Source of the DNA: Chitinophaga varians | Lineage (GTDB): Bacteria > Bacteroidota > Bacteroidia > Chitinophagales > Chitinophagaceae | Length of the DNA stretch: 64,000 nucleotides | NCBI RefSeq assembly: GCF_014529945.1 | Contig: NZ_JACVFB010000003.1 | Location: 1,116,001 to 1,180,000 of the forward strand | Reading direction: 5' to 3' | Shown: piece after piece, positions 16,901-24,346 of the stretch | Layout: each line of letters starts with the position of its first letter | Position numbering within the stretch: position 1 is the first letter of the stretch | The notes under the pieces: generated by a model | What the model saw: only the letters and a program-made list of their open reading frames with translations | What the model was told of the DNA's origin: nothing | Database searches by the model: none | Made by a program: the position numbers and the translations under genes

Positions 16901-17197
16901 TCCTCGCTGGTGGTTGGCGTGTATGCTACCAAACCGGGGGTGTTACTGACAGAAGAACATATTGATACCGATATTTCCAGCAAGGTTCCACTGGGTGTTG
17001 TGGGTGTTATTCCTACCAAGGTATGTAACGAGAATGGGCCTATTCATCGTGGGGATATTCTGGTTACCGCCAGCAAACCTGGTTACGCTATGAAAGCAGA
17101 CCTGAATATACTGAAGCCTGGTCAGGCGATCGGCAAGGCATTACAGGAATTTACCGGTGAAACCGGCAAGATCAAAGTCTTAGTAAATGTGAGATAA
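13964..17197 (+). CDS. Giant charged collagen-like secreted protein (cassette B)
   Basis: This 1077-aa protein has a signal peptide (residues 1-20) and the INYQAVARNGNG..VPYALYAANG domain, nearly the same as in copy A. From about residue 136 to 880 it is almost pure Gly-X-Y (about 248 triplets). The tract begins mixed (GPAGPTGAPG), becomes GDKGDKGDKGDQGDH units, then GDQGNQGIQGLTGDKG units, then GATGATGAKGDKGDQGIQG. A short linker and the same C-terminal 140-residue domain as copy A follow (NSGADLAEAFDA to IKVLVNVR). The Lys/Asp pattern suits inter-chain salt bridges in a collagen helix without hydroxyproline. No sorting domain is present. Probably a long trimeric surface fibre. Confidence 0.85.
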   Translation: MTKRYLFIICCTLLTLQLYAQNGLRTINYQAVARNGNGTMLANENIKVRITILGGSPSGPVQYQETHSTTTNQLGLFTLQIGGGSATSGNFSTIPWANANQFIKVEASADGGSYQELGTSSFAAVPYALYAANGLSGPKGDKGDTGPAGPTGAPGTAGTAGVAGPAGPAGSKGDKGDIGATGSVGPVGPMGPMGPMGAMGAVGQTGPAGAAGIKGDKGDVGNAGPAGPAGPMGQTGPAGSQGIKGDKGDPGEQGPAGAQGATGPQGPAGPQGPQGPQGLAGPQGEPGVQGPPGPCGPKGEPGEKGDKGDKGDQGDHGDKGDKGDKGDQGDHGDKGDQGDHGDKGDKGDKGDKGDQGDHGDKGDKGDKGDQGDHGDKGDKGDKGDQGDHGDKGDKGDKGDQGDHGDKGDKGDKGDQGDHGDKGDKGDKGDQGDHGDKGDKGDKGDQGDHGDKGDKGDKGDQGDHGDKGDKGDKGDQGDHGDKGDKGDKGDKGDQGDHGDKGDKGDQGDHGDKGDKGDKGDQGDHGDKGDKGDKGDQGDHGDKGDKGDKGDQGDHGDKGDKGDKGDQGDHGDKGDKGDKGDQGDHGDKGDKGDKGDQGDHGDKGDKGDKGDKGDQGNQGDKGDKGDKGDKGDQGNQGIQGLNGDKGDKGDKGDQGNQGDKGDKGDKGDKGDQGNQGIQGLTGDKGDKGDKGDQGNQGDKGDKGDKGDKGDQGNQGIQGLNGDKGDKGDKGDKGDQGNQGIQGLTGDKGDKGDKGDQGNQGIQGLTGDKGDKGDQGIQGATGAKGDKGDQGIQGVTGAAGAKGDKGDKGDQGIQGATGATGATGATGATGAKGDKGDQGIQGATGAAGAAGAKGDKGDQGNQGSTGATGPQGATGPQGPQGPQGTIAIPFSGNGTVNGSNSLFSLILNSGNGNFFVFKNQNSNVARIDDNGKGIFNGGTANSGADLAEAFDATGGIGLYEPGDVMAIATNTDRTIEKSAGAYSSLVVGVYATKPGVLLTEEHIDTDISSKVPLGVVGVIPTKVCNENGPIHRGDILVTASKPGYAMKADLNILKPGQAIGKALQEFTGETGKIKVLVNVR
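14860..15790 (+). repeat. 45-bp tandem repeat coding for GDKGDKGDKGDQGDH
   Basis: About 20 units, mostly 45 bp, differ from each other mainly at third positions (gat/gac, aag/aaa). A few units are shortened to 27 or 36 bp or lengthened to 54 bp by whole triplets, a mark of slippage or unequal exchange. No stop codon occurs in a second plus frame or in a minus frame, which creates long artefactual reading frames there. Confidence 0.9.
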
Positions 17198-17222
17198 GCA
17201 GTAAATCTAACCAATTAGCAAA

Positions 17223-17252
17223 GGCTGTCGGGTTCTCCCGACGGCTTTTTTT
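17223..17252 (+). terminator. Terminator of cassette B
   Basis: GGCTGTCGGG (17223-17232) and CCCGACGGC (17237-17245) form a stem with one G.U pair and loop TTCT, followed by seven T's. It ends 55 bp after the fibre gene and faces the rpsG terminator. Confidence 0.85.
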
Positions 17253-17553
17253 ATGTCAGGAAGGGAACAATTTCGGGGCTGGCATCAGCGATAAAGCGGG
17301 AAGTTTCTCAGGGTAAAATGATTAAATCAGAAAGCTCACAGCGACTTTAAGTAAAGAGGGGGATGGAACGAGCGGTCACTGCACAGATGGGAGCGTCTAA
17401 GAAGGGCTGGGTTGTTCAGAAGGATTCATCGTTATCCACATTCGGCACATGCCTTGCGGCATTCTGGCAAATCCGCCATGGTGGTGGGATGTTCAGTTTA
17501 TCAACGAGGTTACGCAGGGGTTACACACATCTAAAGCACAGTTTATCCACACA
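17253..17553. other. Convergent intergenic region, nothing recognised
   Basis: About 300 bp lie between the two facing terminators. A plus-strand frame of 89 codons from 17363 runs into rpsG and through its terminator, has no recognisable features and is not called. Confidence 0.4.
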
Positions 17554-17590
17554 TAAAAAGGCAAACAGCTCCGGAGAGGAACTGTTTGCC
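17554..17590 (-). terminator. rpsL-rpsG terminator
   Basis: Thirteen-base arms (GGCAAACAGCTCC and GGAACTGTTTGCC, one mismatch) surround GGAGA. A's at 17554-17559 give a U-run on the minus strand. This shows the rpsL-rpsG transcript ends here and does not continue to fusA. Confidence 0.85.
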
Positions 17591-17621
17591 AAATATATTG
17601 AGTTGCCCGTGAGGGCTATAA

Positions 17622-18089
17622 CTATACTCTGAAGTGAGAGAAAGCTTTGTTAGCTTCAGCCATACGGTGAGTATCTTCTTTCTTCTTGAACGCTGCGCCT
17701 TCACCTTTGCTTGCTGCTACGATTTCATTTGCCAGCTTATCAGCCATGCTCTTACCGTTTCTTTCACCAGCGTAACGAACCAGCCATTTGATGCTCAGGG
17801 ATACTTTTCTATCCGGGCGAACTTCAGCAGGGATCTGGAAGGTAGCACCACCGATACGGCGGCTTCTAACTTCTACAGCGGGAGTTACGTTGTTCAATGC
17901 TTTTCTCCAAACTTCATAACCGTTTTCACCGGTCATCTGGCTTACCTTATCCACGGCATCGTAGAAGATTTTATAGGCAATGCTCTTTTTTCCTTGTTCC
18001 ATTACGTTATTAACGAAGCGGGTTACCAGCTTGTCGTTAAACCGAGGATCCGGAGCCAGAGGCAATTTTTTTGCAGCTTGCTTTCTCAT
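17622..18089 (-). CDS. rpsG: 30S ribosomal protein S7
   Basis: This 155-aa primary 16S rRNA binder organises the 3' domain (head) of the small subunit. It begins MRKQAAKKLPLAPDPRF and contains FVNNVMEQGKKSIAYKIFYDA and the conserved VRSRRIGGATFQIPAEV, WLVRYAGERNGKSMADKLANE, ending AHFRV-like (SHFRV). Normal bacterial length. It follows rpsL by 30 bp. Confidence 0.98.
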   Translation of the reverse strand: MRKQAAKKLPLAPDPRFNDKLVTRFVNNVMEQGKKSIAYKIFYDAVDKVSQMTGENGYEVWRKALNNVTPAVEVRSRRIGGATFQIPAEVRPDRKVSLSIKWLVRYAGERNGKSMADKLANEIVAASKGEGAAFKKKEDTHRMAEANKAFSHFRV

Positions 18090-18119
18090 TTATTGAAAAT
18101 TACGACTATTTATAATTGA

Positions 18120-18500
18120 TTATTTTTTAGCCTTTTCCTTTTTAGTACCATATTTGGAACGGCTCTGCTTTCTGTCTTTCACACCGGCAGTATCCAGGGA
18201 ACCGCGAACGATGTGGTAACGAACACCTGGTAAGTCTTTTACCCTTCCACCACGGATCAGTACGATAGAGTGCTCCTGCAGGTTGTGACCTTCACCAGGG
18301 ATGTAAGCAATCACCTCAACTTTATTGGTCAAACGCACCTTTGCAACTTTACGCAAAGCGGAGTTAGGTTTTTTAGGCGTGGTTGTGTACACACGAGTAC
18401 AAACACCACGACGCTGAGGGCAGCTATCTAATGCCCTGGACTTAGACTTAGCCCGGATAATTTCTCTTCCTTTTCTTACTAATTGTTGTATAGTAGGCAT
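18120..18500 (-). CDS. rpsL: 30S ribosomal protein S12
   Basis: This 126-aa protein of the decoding centre has TTTPKKPNSALRKVAKV with the Lys pair where streptomycin-resistance substitutions arise, and RGGRVKDLPGVRYH with Lys and Pro at the other resistance sites. Both regions have the usual (drug-sensitive) residues. It has a basic C-terminal tail. First gene of the shortened str operon. Confidence 0.98.
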   Translation of the reverse strand: MPTIQQLVRKGREIIRAKSKSRALDSCPQRRGVCTRVYTTTPKKPNSALRKVAKVRLTNKVEVIAYIPGEGHNLQEHSIVLIRGGRVKDLPGVRYHIVRGSLDTAGVKDRKQSRSKYGTKKEKAKK

Positions 18501-18567
18501 TCTTTACCTAGTTTTTTATGTCGGTTTACAATGACATCCAAATTTCCCATAAGGGATTTTGGGAGGG

Positions 18568-18598
18568 CAAAGGTAAAACTATATATGTGAATAACAAA
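18568..18598 (-). promoter_or_regulatory. rpsL promoter
   Basis: The minus strand reads TTTG (18595-18598), 19 nt, then TACCTTTG (18568-18575): a full match to the Bacteroidota consensus. The predicted start near 18561 gives a leader of about 60 nt. A second TACCTTTG at 18697-18704 lacks a -33 box. Confidence 0.75.
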
Positions 18599-18726
18599 AT
18601 TGTTTCGAATATTTTTTGCCGGTTTTGAAGTTCCCATGTTGTCGAAGACTGGTCAAACGTGATCTGGTATAAGCAGGATATCAAAAATCCGGATTGCAAA
18701 GGTATGATTTCCTTTAGAATCTACCA

Positions 18727-18765
18727 TAAAAAAATAGGGCCGGTTGCCAGACCCTACTTTTTCAT
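18727..18765. terminator. ilvE terminator
   Basis: A-run, TAGGG, 12-nt loop, CCCTA and a T-run. Reading on the minus strand it ends the ilvE transcript 45-80 bp after its stop codon. The stem is short but flanked by complementary A/T runs. Confidence 0.6.
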
Positions 18766-18808
18766 TTTGATATTTTGTGATTTTGATATTTTATTAATGT
18801 GTACCTGC

Positions 18809-19909
18809 TTATTTCTCACCTACCTGGTAATTCCAGTGGCGGGTATCTTCAGCACGGCCGGTGCGGATAGCATCGAGCCGGCGGATCACTTCCGCGCCGG
18901 TTTCATACTTAGTGGTGTCCAGTTTGATCTGGGTATCCAGGTAGTCCAGTTGTTCTACAAAAGCCAGGGAGGAGGCTGTACCGGTACCAAAGACTTCGCG
19001 GAGGGTGCCATTTTTATAGGCAGTCACCACTTCATCAATAGATACAGGTCTTTCTTCCACGGTGAGGCCGAGATCTTTCAGCAGCTCGATCACACTGGCG
19101 CGGGTAACCCCTTCCAGGATGGTGCCTTGTTCCAGATCGGGGGTAATGGCCGTATTGCCGATAATCACAAATACGTTCATGGTACCGCATTCCTGCAGGT
19201 ATTTGTGCTCGTAGCCGTCTACCCAGAGGATCTGGTCGTACCCCTGTTTTTTAGCCTGCATGGTGGGATACATGGTACCGCCATAGTTACCCGCAGCTTT
19301 AGCGTATCCTACGCCGCCGGGGAAGGCCCGTACATATTTATCCTGCACCAGCAGTTTAATTGGTTTATTGAAATAAGGGCCTGAAGGCGAATTGATAATG
19401 GCAAAACGGTAGGTATCAGAAGGACGCACTCCAATGAACTCATCCGCTGCGATCATGAAGGGACGCAGATAGAGAGAGCAACCGGGGCCGGTTGGAACCC
19501 AGTCGCGGTCCAGATCAATCAATATGTCCATACCGCCGATAAAGAGCCATTCCGGCACTTCGGGCATTCCCATTCTTTCAGCGGAGAGGTTGAATCTTTT
19601 GTAGTTATCATACGGGCGGAAGATCATCGGATTGTCCTGAGGATCTTTATAGGCCTTGATACCTTCAAAAATGGCCTGTCCATAGTGCCAGGCGGCGTTG
19701 GAAGGGCTTACAGAAAAGTTCTGAAAAGGCAGGATTTCGGCATTTTTCCACTCTTTTCCATCAAAATCGGCAACCAGCATGTGGTCAGCATACTTTTTAC
19801 CGAACACCAGATTATTAAAATCCACTTCACTCAAACGGCTATGCGTAGTTTTTGTGACTTTGATCTTCTGTAATGCTTCTTCCTTTACTGTTGATTTAGC
19901 TACCATCAT
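18809..19909 (-). CDS. ilvE: Branched-chain amino acid aminotransferase
   Basis: This 366-aa class IV PLP enzyme makes Leu, Ile and Val from their 2-oxo acids with glutamate. It shows HYGQAIFEGIKAY near residue 75, RPYDNYKRFNLSAERM near 98, the PLP Lys K204 in GYAKAAGNYG, the QECGTMNVFV strand and EGVTRASVIELL, REVFGTGTASS. The length fits the eukaryote-like long IlvE/BCAT group. Two adjacent Met codons make either start possible. It is a single-gene unit between two terminators. Confidence 0.93.
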   Translation of the reverse strand: MMVAKSTVKEEALQKIKVTKTTHSRLSEVDFNNLVFGKKYADHMLVADFDGKEWKNAEILPFQNFSVSPSNAAWHYGQAIFEGIKAYKDPQDNPMIFRPYDNYKRFNLSAERMGMPEVPEWLFIGGMDILIDLDRDWVPTGPGCSLYLRPFMIAADEFIGVRPSDTYRFAIINSPSGPYFNKPIKLLVQDKYVRAFPGGVGYAKAAGNYGGTMYPTMQAKKQGYDQILWVDGYEHKYLQECGTMNVFVIIGNTAITPDLEQGTILEGVTRASVIELLKDLGLTVEERPVSIDEVVTAYKNGTLREVFGTGTASSLAFVEQLDYLDTQIKLDTTKYETGAEVIRRLDAIRTGRAEDTRHWNYQVGEK

Positions 19910-20038
19910 GGTTAATCAATTTTATCTCAATATTTTTACACTTTCTTGCGTTGGATGGCCGCATTTGCGGATACGGCAGTGCAAATAAACTGATTTTTCC
20001 CCACGCGGGATTTTGATATTAAATTAAATTATAATAAT

Positions 20039-20536
20039 ATGTCGCTCGACCAATTAGACCTTGATCCGTATTATCTGGCTAAGATCTTTACCCAGCCGAT
20101 CATTCCCGGGAAAAGCGTACCGGTTGCAGCGCCGCAAATTGAGGTACCCAAAGTCAAATATTTAGGAGAAAATCAAAAAAACGTTGCGCTCTTCATACAA
20201 AACGAAAATGAAGCCTACTTAAATGATGAATTATTCAACCTCCTTACCAATATATTAAATGCCTGTAAACTGGGGATGCAGGACGTATCCCTGATGAACA
20301 CCGCTCCATACCCGCAACTGGAGTACACTTCGTGGCAGGCTGCTGTAAAAATAGAGAAGGCCATTATATTTGGCGCCGCATCAGCTTCGCTGGGCCTGAC
20401 AGACGCGCCTCTTTACCAGTTGCTGACCGTCAACAGCACTACCCTGCTGCTTTCTGACGACTTGCAGATGATTGGCACCGATAAGGTATTAAAAGCCAAG
20501 TTATGGGCCGGTTTGAAGCAGCTGCTTGGTATTTAG
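20039..20536 (+). CDS. Conserved hypothetical protein
   Basis: This 165-aa soluble protein begins with an unusual Pro-rich segment (QPIIPGKSVPVAAPQIEVPKV). An alpha/beta part follows with NVALFIQNEN, LLTNILNACKLGMQDVSLMN, KAIIFGAASASLGL and a final helix with KAKLWAGLKQLL. The pattern recalls uracil-DNA-glycosylase-like folds used by DNA polymerase III psi-type proteins, but that is weak inference. Divergent from ilvE, 75 bp upstream of rdgB. Function not assigned. Confidence 0.7.
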   Translation: MSLDQLDLDPYYLAKIFTQPIIPGKSVPVAAPQIEVPKVKYLGENQKNVALFIQNENEAYLNDELFNLLTNILNACKLGMQDVSLMNTAPYPQLEYTSWQAAVKIEKAIIFGAASASLGLTDAPLYQLLTVNSTTLLLSDDLQMIGTDKVLKAKLWAGLKQLLGI

Positions 20537-20611
20537 CTATTTTTATATTTTTTTTATTTTATTATTTGATTTCAGGGGTTTGGGAACTTTGAGATTTAGA
20601 AATTTTAATAG

Positions 20612-21193
20612 ATGAAACTGATTTTTGCTACCAACAACGAAAATAAGGTGAAGGAGTTCCGCTCTATGCTGGGCGACCACTTCGAGATCATCACCCTGCT
20701 GGAAGCGGGTATTGACATCGATATTCCGGAGCCACATGATACACTGGAAGAGAACGCCCGTGAGAAATCGACCACCATCCACCAGATGACCGGCCAAAAC
20801 TGCTTTGCTGAAGATACCGGACTGGAAATCAACGCACTGAACGGCGCTCCCGGCGTCTTAAGCGCCCGGTATGCCGGTGAACAGAAAAAGGCAGCTGACA
20901 ATATCGTTAAAGTACTGGCGGAAATGGAAGGCGTCACCGACCGCAGCGCACAGTTCCGCACCGTTATCTCTCTGATCCTGGACGGAAAAGAGCACCAGTT
21001 TGAAGGCGTCAGTCGCGGTACCATTACAGCGCACACTTCCGGCGAGAAAGGCTTCGGCTACGATCCTATCTTCATTCCGGAAGGAGCCGACCGCACCTTT
21101 GCCGAAATGGACCTTGCCGAAAAAAATCAATACAGTCACCGTGGCCGTGCCTTTGAGAAGTTCATCGTCTTCCTGAAAACACTGCCTGTTTAA
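20612..21193 (+). CDS. rdgB: RdgB/HAM1 non-canonical purine NTP pyrophosphatase
   Basis: This 193-aa enzyme hydrolyses (d)ITP and XTP to monophosphates, keeping deaminated purines out of DNA and RNA. It has the nucleotide-binding TNNENKVKEF at residues 7-16, FAEDTGLEINALNGAPGVLSARYAG, GFGYDPIFIP and SHRGRAFEKF. Full family length. Followed 29 bp later by a thioesterase, probably one transcript. Confidence 0.95.
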   Translation: MKLIFATNNENKVKEFRSMLGDHFEIITLLEAGIDIDIPEPHDTLEENAREKSTTIHQMTGQNCFAEDTGLEINALNGAPGVLSARYAGEQKKAADNIVKVLAEMEGVTDRSAQFRTVISLILDGKEHQFEGVSRGTITAHTSGEKGFGYDPIFIPEGADRTFAEMDLAEKNQYSHRGRAFEKFIVFLKTLPV

Positions 21194-21222
21194 CATCTAC
21201 CTAAACATCTACCTAAAAAATA

Positions 21223-21663
21223 ATGGCAAGAATAAAAATAGACCTACCGGAGAAATTTGGGTTCAGCACAACGATACCTATCAGGATACAGGATGTTAAC
21301 TACGGCGGACATGTTGGCAATGATGCCATCCTGTCTATTATGCATGAAGCCCGCATGCAGTTCATTCAACAGGCCGGCTACAAAGAACTGGATCACCAAG
21401 CAGGCACCGGCCTGATTATGGCCGATGTAGCTGTAGCCTACAAAGGAGAAGGCTTTCACGGCGATATATTCACCGTAGCAGTAGCTGCTGGTGAATACAG
21501 CCCCTTCGGCTTCGAACTTTTCTATCACCTGACCACTCAACGCAACGGCCAAACGATCACGATCGCCACTGCCAAGACCGGCATGGTCTGCTTTGATTAC
21601 AATGCCCGTAAAGTGATGAAATTACCGACAGAGATGAAAGCTGCCATGGAGGGTTTGGGATGA
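21223..21663 (+). CDS. Hotdog-fold acyl-CoA thioesterase (4HBT family)
   Basis: This 146-aa protein has the 4-hydroxybenzoyl-CoA thioesterase signature DVNYGGHVGNDAILSIMHEAR near residue 24, with the catalytic Asp, and a central hotdog helix. Strands AYKGEGFHGDIFTVAV and TIATAKTGMVCFDY follow. It hydrolyses an acyl-CoA; the substrate is not predictable. The stop codon opens a 12-bp tandem repeat tract. Confidence 0.85.
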   Translation: MARIKIDLPEKFGFSTTIPIRIQDVNYGGHVGNDAILSIMHEARMQFIQQAGYKELDHQAGTGLIMADVAVAYKGEGFHGDIFTVAVAAGEYSPFGFELFYHLTTQRNGQTITIATAKTGMVCFDYNARKVMKLPTEMKAAMEGLG

Positions 21664-21810
21664 AGCCCGAGGATGAACCAGAGGATGAACCAGAGGATGG
21701 AGCTCGAGGATGGAGCCCGAGGATGAACCAGAGGATGAACCAGAGGATGGAGCCCGAGGATGAACCAGAGGATGAAGCCCGAGGATGAACCAGAGGATGA
21801 AGCCCAAGCT
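21660..21810 (+). repeat. 12-bp tandem repeat tract at the thioesterase stop codon
   Basis: About 12 imperfect units of the kind GAGGATGAACCA / GAGGATGAAGCC / GAGGATGGAGCC follow the stop codon immediately. A 42-codon frame (KPEDEPEDEPEDG..) begins at the ATG at 21660, overlapping the stop as ATGA, and ends at 21788. The opposite strand is also open. No evidence of function; possibly a slippage-prone C-terminal extension. Confidence 0.7.
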
Positions 21811-21939
21811 TGAAGCCCAGAGTCTCCCGGGGCTCACGCCCTGGGTTAAGATGTTATTCAAGTTTCATTATTATGGGGAACCATTATTATCTGAGACATC
21901 TTTATTAAGAAGCATTATTATAAAAATATAGTCAATATC

Positions 21940-22530
21940 ATGGAAACAAATACTACAGCCAGTTATCTGGAAAAAATAATCGCCAGTCGCCGTACCGTGA
22001 AGCCTACCAGCATGAACGGCCGGAAAATAGCCGACGAAACCGTACAACAGCTGCTGCAGATGGCCGACTGGGCCCCTACCCACGGCTATACGGAGCCCTG
22101 GTACTTCGTCGTGTATGGCGGTGAAAAGGTACAAGAGTTTTGTACTGCTCATGCCGATTTATACAAACAATTCACTCCGGCAGACAAATTCATTGCCGGC
22201 AGTTATGATAAACTGAAAAGTCAGGGCGATCTGGCTTCCCATGTCATCGCTATTTGCATGAAAAGGGGCAGTAATCCGAAAATCCCGGTGATAGAGGAAA
22301 TTGCAGCAGTATCCTGCGCTGTACAGAATATGTGGCTGAGCGCCACCGCTCAGGGCATCGCTGCCTACTGGGGCTCTGGTGGTATGACCTTCCACCCTGC
22401 CATGCAGGACTACCTGGGCCTGGGAGATGAAGACCAGGTATTGGGCTTCTTCTATCTTGGCTATACAGACGAGCCGGCACAACCTGGCAAACGCCTGAGG
22501 CCACTGTCTGAAAAAGTAAAATGGATGTAA
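21940..22530 (+). CDS. Nitroreductase family protein
   Basis: This 196-aa FMN-dependent oxidoreductase has the N-terminal IASRRTVKP FMN-binding motif, LLQMADWAPTHGYTEPWYFVV near residue 42, the NMWLSATAQGIAAYWGSGG helix and the C-terminal LGFFYLGY. It resembles the YdjA-like minimal nitroreductases. The physiological substrate cannot be told from sequence. Single-gene unit. Confidence 0.88.
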   Translation: METNTTASYLEKIIASRRTVKPTSMNGRKIADETVQQLLQMADWAPTHGYTEPWYFVVYGGEKVQEFCTAHADLYKQFTPADKFIAGSYDKLKSQGDLASHVIAICMKRGSNPKIPVIEEIAAVSCAVQNMWLSATAQGIAAYWGSGGMTFHPAMQDYLGLGDEDQVLGFFYLGYTDEPAQPGKRLRPLSEKVKWM

Positions 22531-22539
22531 TTATTTTAG

Positions 22540-22603
22540 TATTTGGCCATTTGATTATTTAATTATTTGAAATCCCATAGTTAAATGATCAAATGGCTAA
22601 ATA
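22540..22603. terminator. Dyad between convergent nitroreductase and glpD genes
   Basis: TATTTGGCCATTTGAT (22540-22555) and ATCAAATGGCTAAATA (22588-22603) are 16-bp arms with one mismatch and a 32-nt AT-rich loop. It abuts the glpD stop codon. Likely a shared terminator or processing stem. Confidence 0.5.
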
Positions 22604-24172
22604 TCAAGATAGTATATATCCTTTGGCAAGCGTGTCAAATGTTTGCAGCTGTTCGTTGACCCAGTGCTCGTCCCTTCCGAGTTCCCGCGCCATGATATTC
22701 GCTACGGCCGGGGCTATACGTAAAGCTTCCCGTGCATCCAGAAAAAGCAGCCGCACTCTTCTGGCCAGGAAATCGGCGATATTCCGTGCCATTTCTTCCC
22801 TTACCGCCCATACCACCTGTACTTTCAGGATACCGAAAGGCTCACTCAGCACTTCCTGTAAATCAGGTTGGTCCTTCATCAGTTGTTGCAACCTGGGCAC
22901 ATCGCTGCCATAGAAATACCAGGGGTCGTCCCAGTTCATTCCGGTAGCGGCACCATGGACAGGCATGGTGTGGGTTATTGATGCTGTTGGTTTCCAGCGC
23001 AGGGATTTTTCCAGCTGCTGCACCACATCTTCCGCCATGCGGCGGTAGGTGGTCCATTTACCTCCGATGATGGTCACCAGTCCTGAGGCGGCGACAATAA
23101 TTTTATGGCTGCGGGATATCTCCTTCGTTTTATGTCCTTCTGCTTTGGCAGCCGCAAGTGGCCGAAGACCGGCCCATACGCTCAGCACATCGTTGCGTTG
23201 GGGCGCCCTGACCAGGTATTGCCCGGCTGTACGCAGAATAAAATTGATTTCCGCCTCCAGCGCATGCGGTTCCAGGCTGATGTGGTTGACCGGCGTGTCT
23301 GTAGTGCCTACCACCACTTTATTATGCCATGGTACGACGAACAGCACGCGACCGTCGCTGGTAGCGGGGATCATCAGCGCATTATGCCCTGGCAGGAAGC
23401 TGCTGTCGAGCACCACATGTACACCCTGACTGGCCGCAATAGACTTAGGGGCGTCCGGGTTGTCCATCTCCAGAATATCATCTGCAAAAACACCGGTAGC
23501 ATTGATCACCGCTCTGGTATTGAGAAATATTTCGGGGCCATTGTTCAGTGTATCCCTGACCGTTAGTCCGCTGATATTACCGCCTTCATCTTTACGAAGG
23601 CTGGTGATTTTCATATAGTTCAGGACCGTGCCCCCTTTATCAGTGATGGTCTGGGCCAGGTTCACCGCCAGGCGGCTATCGTCGAACTGGCCATCGTGGT
23701 AGAGGACGCCGCCGGCGAGCCGTTCCTGTTTCAGGGTAGTCAGTTTTTCCAGTGTTTCCCGGCGGGAGATATGTACCGACCTGCCGAGGCTGAGGCGGCC
23801 GGCCAGCCAGTCGTACATTTTGAGGCCGATCGTATATTTCAGGTTTTCCCACGCATTGAAAGTAGGGATGACGAAGCTGAGGTTACGCACCAGATGGGGC
23901 GCATTATGCGCGAGGCGGCCACGCTCCACGCTGGCTTCCCTCACGAGGGAAACATCGCCCTGCGCCAGGTAACGTACCCCTCCGTGCACCAGTTTAGTAC
24001 TTTTACTGGATGTGGAGGCTGCAAAATCAGCCTGTTCAAGGAGCAGGGTACGGTATCCTCTCGTCACCGCTTCCAGCGCGGCACCTAAACCGGTAGCGCC
24101 GCCACCGGCCACAATGATATCCCAGGGCTCCAGGTCTTTTCTCAGGGCTGCAACAATAGCTTCTCTTTTCAT
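22604..24172 (-). CDS. glpD: Glycerol-3-phosphate dehydrogenase (FAD)
   Basis: This 522-aa flavoprotein oxidises sn-glycerol 3-phosphate to dihydroxyacetone phosphate and passes electrons to quinone at the membrane. It has the FAD dinucleotide fold WDIIVAGGGATGLGAAL near residue 18, SSKSTKLVHGGVRYL near 55, NATGVFADDI near 225, VVGTTDTPV near 293 and SGLVTIIGGKWTTYRRMAED near 365, followed by the C-terminal DAO_C domain. No glpF or glpK lies nearby. Confidence 0.95.
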   Translation of the reverse strand: MKREAIVAALRKDLEPWDIIVAGGGATGLGAALEAVTRGYRTLLLEQADFAASTSSKSTKLVHGGVRYLAQGDVSLVREASVERGRLAHNAPHLVRNLSFVIPTFNAWENLKYTIGLKMYDWLAGRLSLGRSVHISRRETLEKLTTLKQERLAGGVLYHDGQFDDSRLAVNLAQTITDKGGTVLNYMKITSLRKDEGGNISGLTVRDTLNNGPEIFLNTRAVINATGVFADDILEMDNPDAPKSIAASQGVHVVLDSSFLPGHNALMIPATSDGRVLFVVPWHNKVVVGTTDTPVNHISLEPHALEAEINFILRTAGQYLVRAPQRNDVLSVWAGLRPLAAAKAEGHKTKEISRSHKIIVAASGLVTIIGGKWTTYRRMAEDVVQQLEKSLRWKPTASITHTMPVHGAATGMNWDDPWYFYGSDVPRLQQLMKDQPDLQEVLSEPFGILKVQVVWAVREEMARNIADFLARRVRLLFLDAREALRIAPAVANIMARELGRDEHWVNEQLQTFDTLAKGYILS

Positions 24173-24281
24173 ATACGATTTTTCGGGTACTACAAATTAC
24201 TGCGGAAATACCGGCTGCACAAATGACAACGGCTTCTGCCCTAAAACTTAACGGACAGGTAAAGGAAAAGTTCTGGCGACC

Positions 24282-24308
24282 GGAACATTTAGGCACAAAA
24301 AATGTTCC
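24282..24308. promoter_or_regulatory. Palindromic operator-like site between glpD and the MscS gene
   Basis: GGAACATTT (24282-24290) and AAATGTTCC (24300-24308) form a perfect 9-bp inverted repeat with a 9-nt spacer. It lies in the 174-bp divergent region, 39 bp from the start of the channel gene. Suitable for a dimeric repressor of either gene. Confidence 0.55.
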
Positions 24309-24346
24309 TCTAAGTAACGTAACTTCCAGTCCATATCATTATTCAT

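Noticed and set aside
17363..17632. Plus-strand 89-codon frame before rpsG
   Set aside because: It passes through the rpsG terminator and into the rpsG coding region, with no features.
21622..21861. Minus-strand 79-codon frame over the 12-bp repeats (HPLVHPRAPSSG)
   Set aside because: It is an open frame created by the repeat unit itself, overlapping the thioesterase end, without start support.
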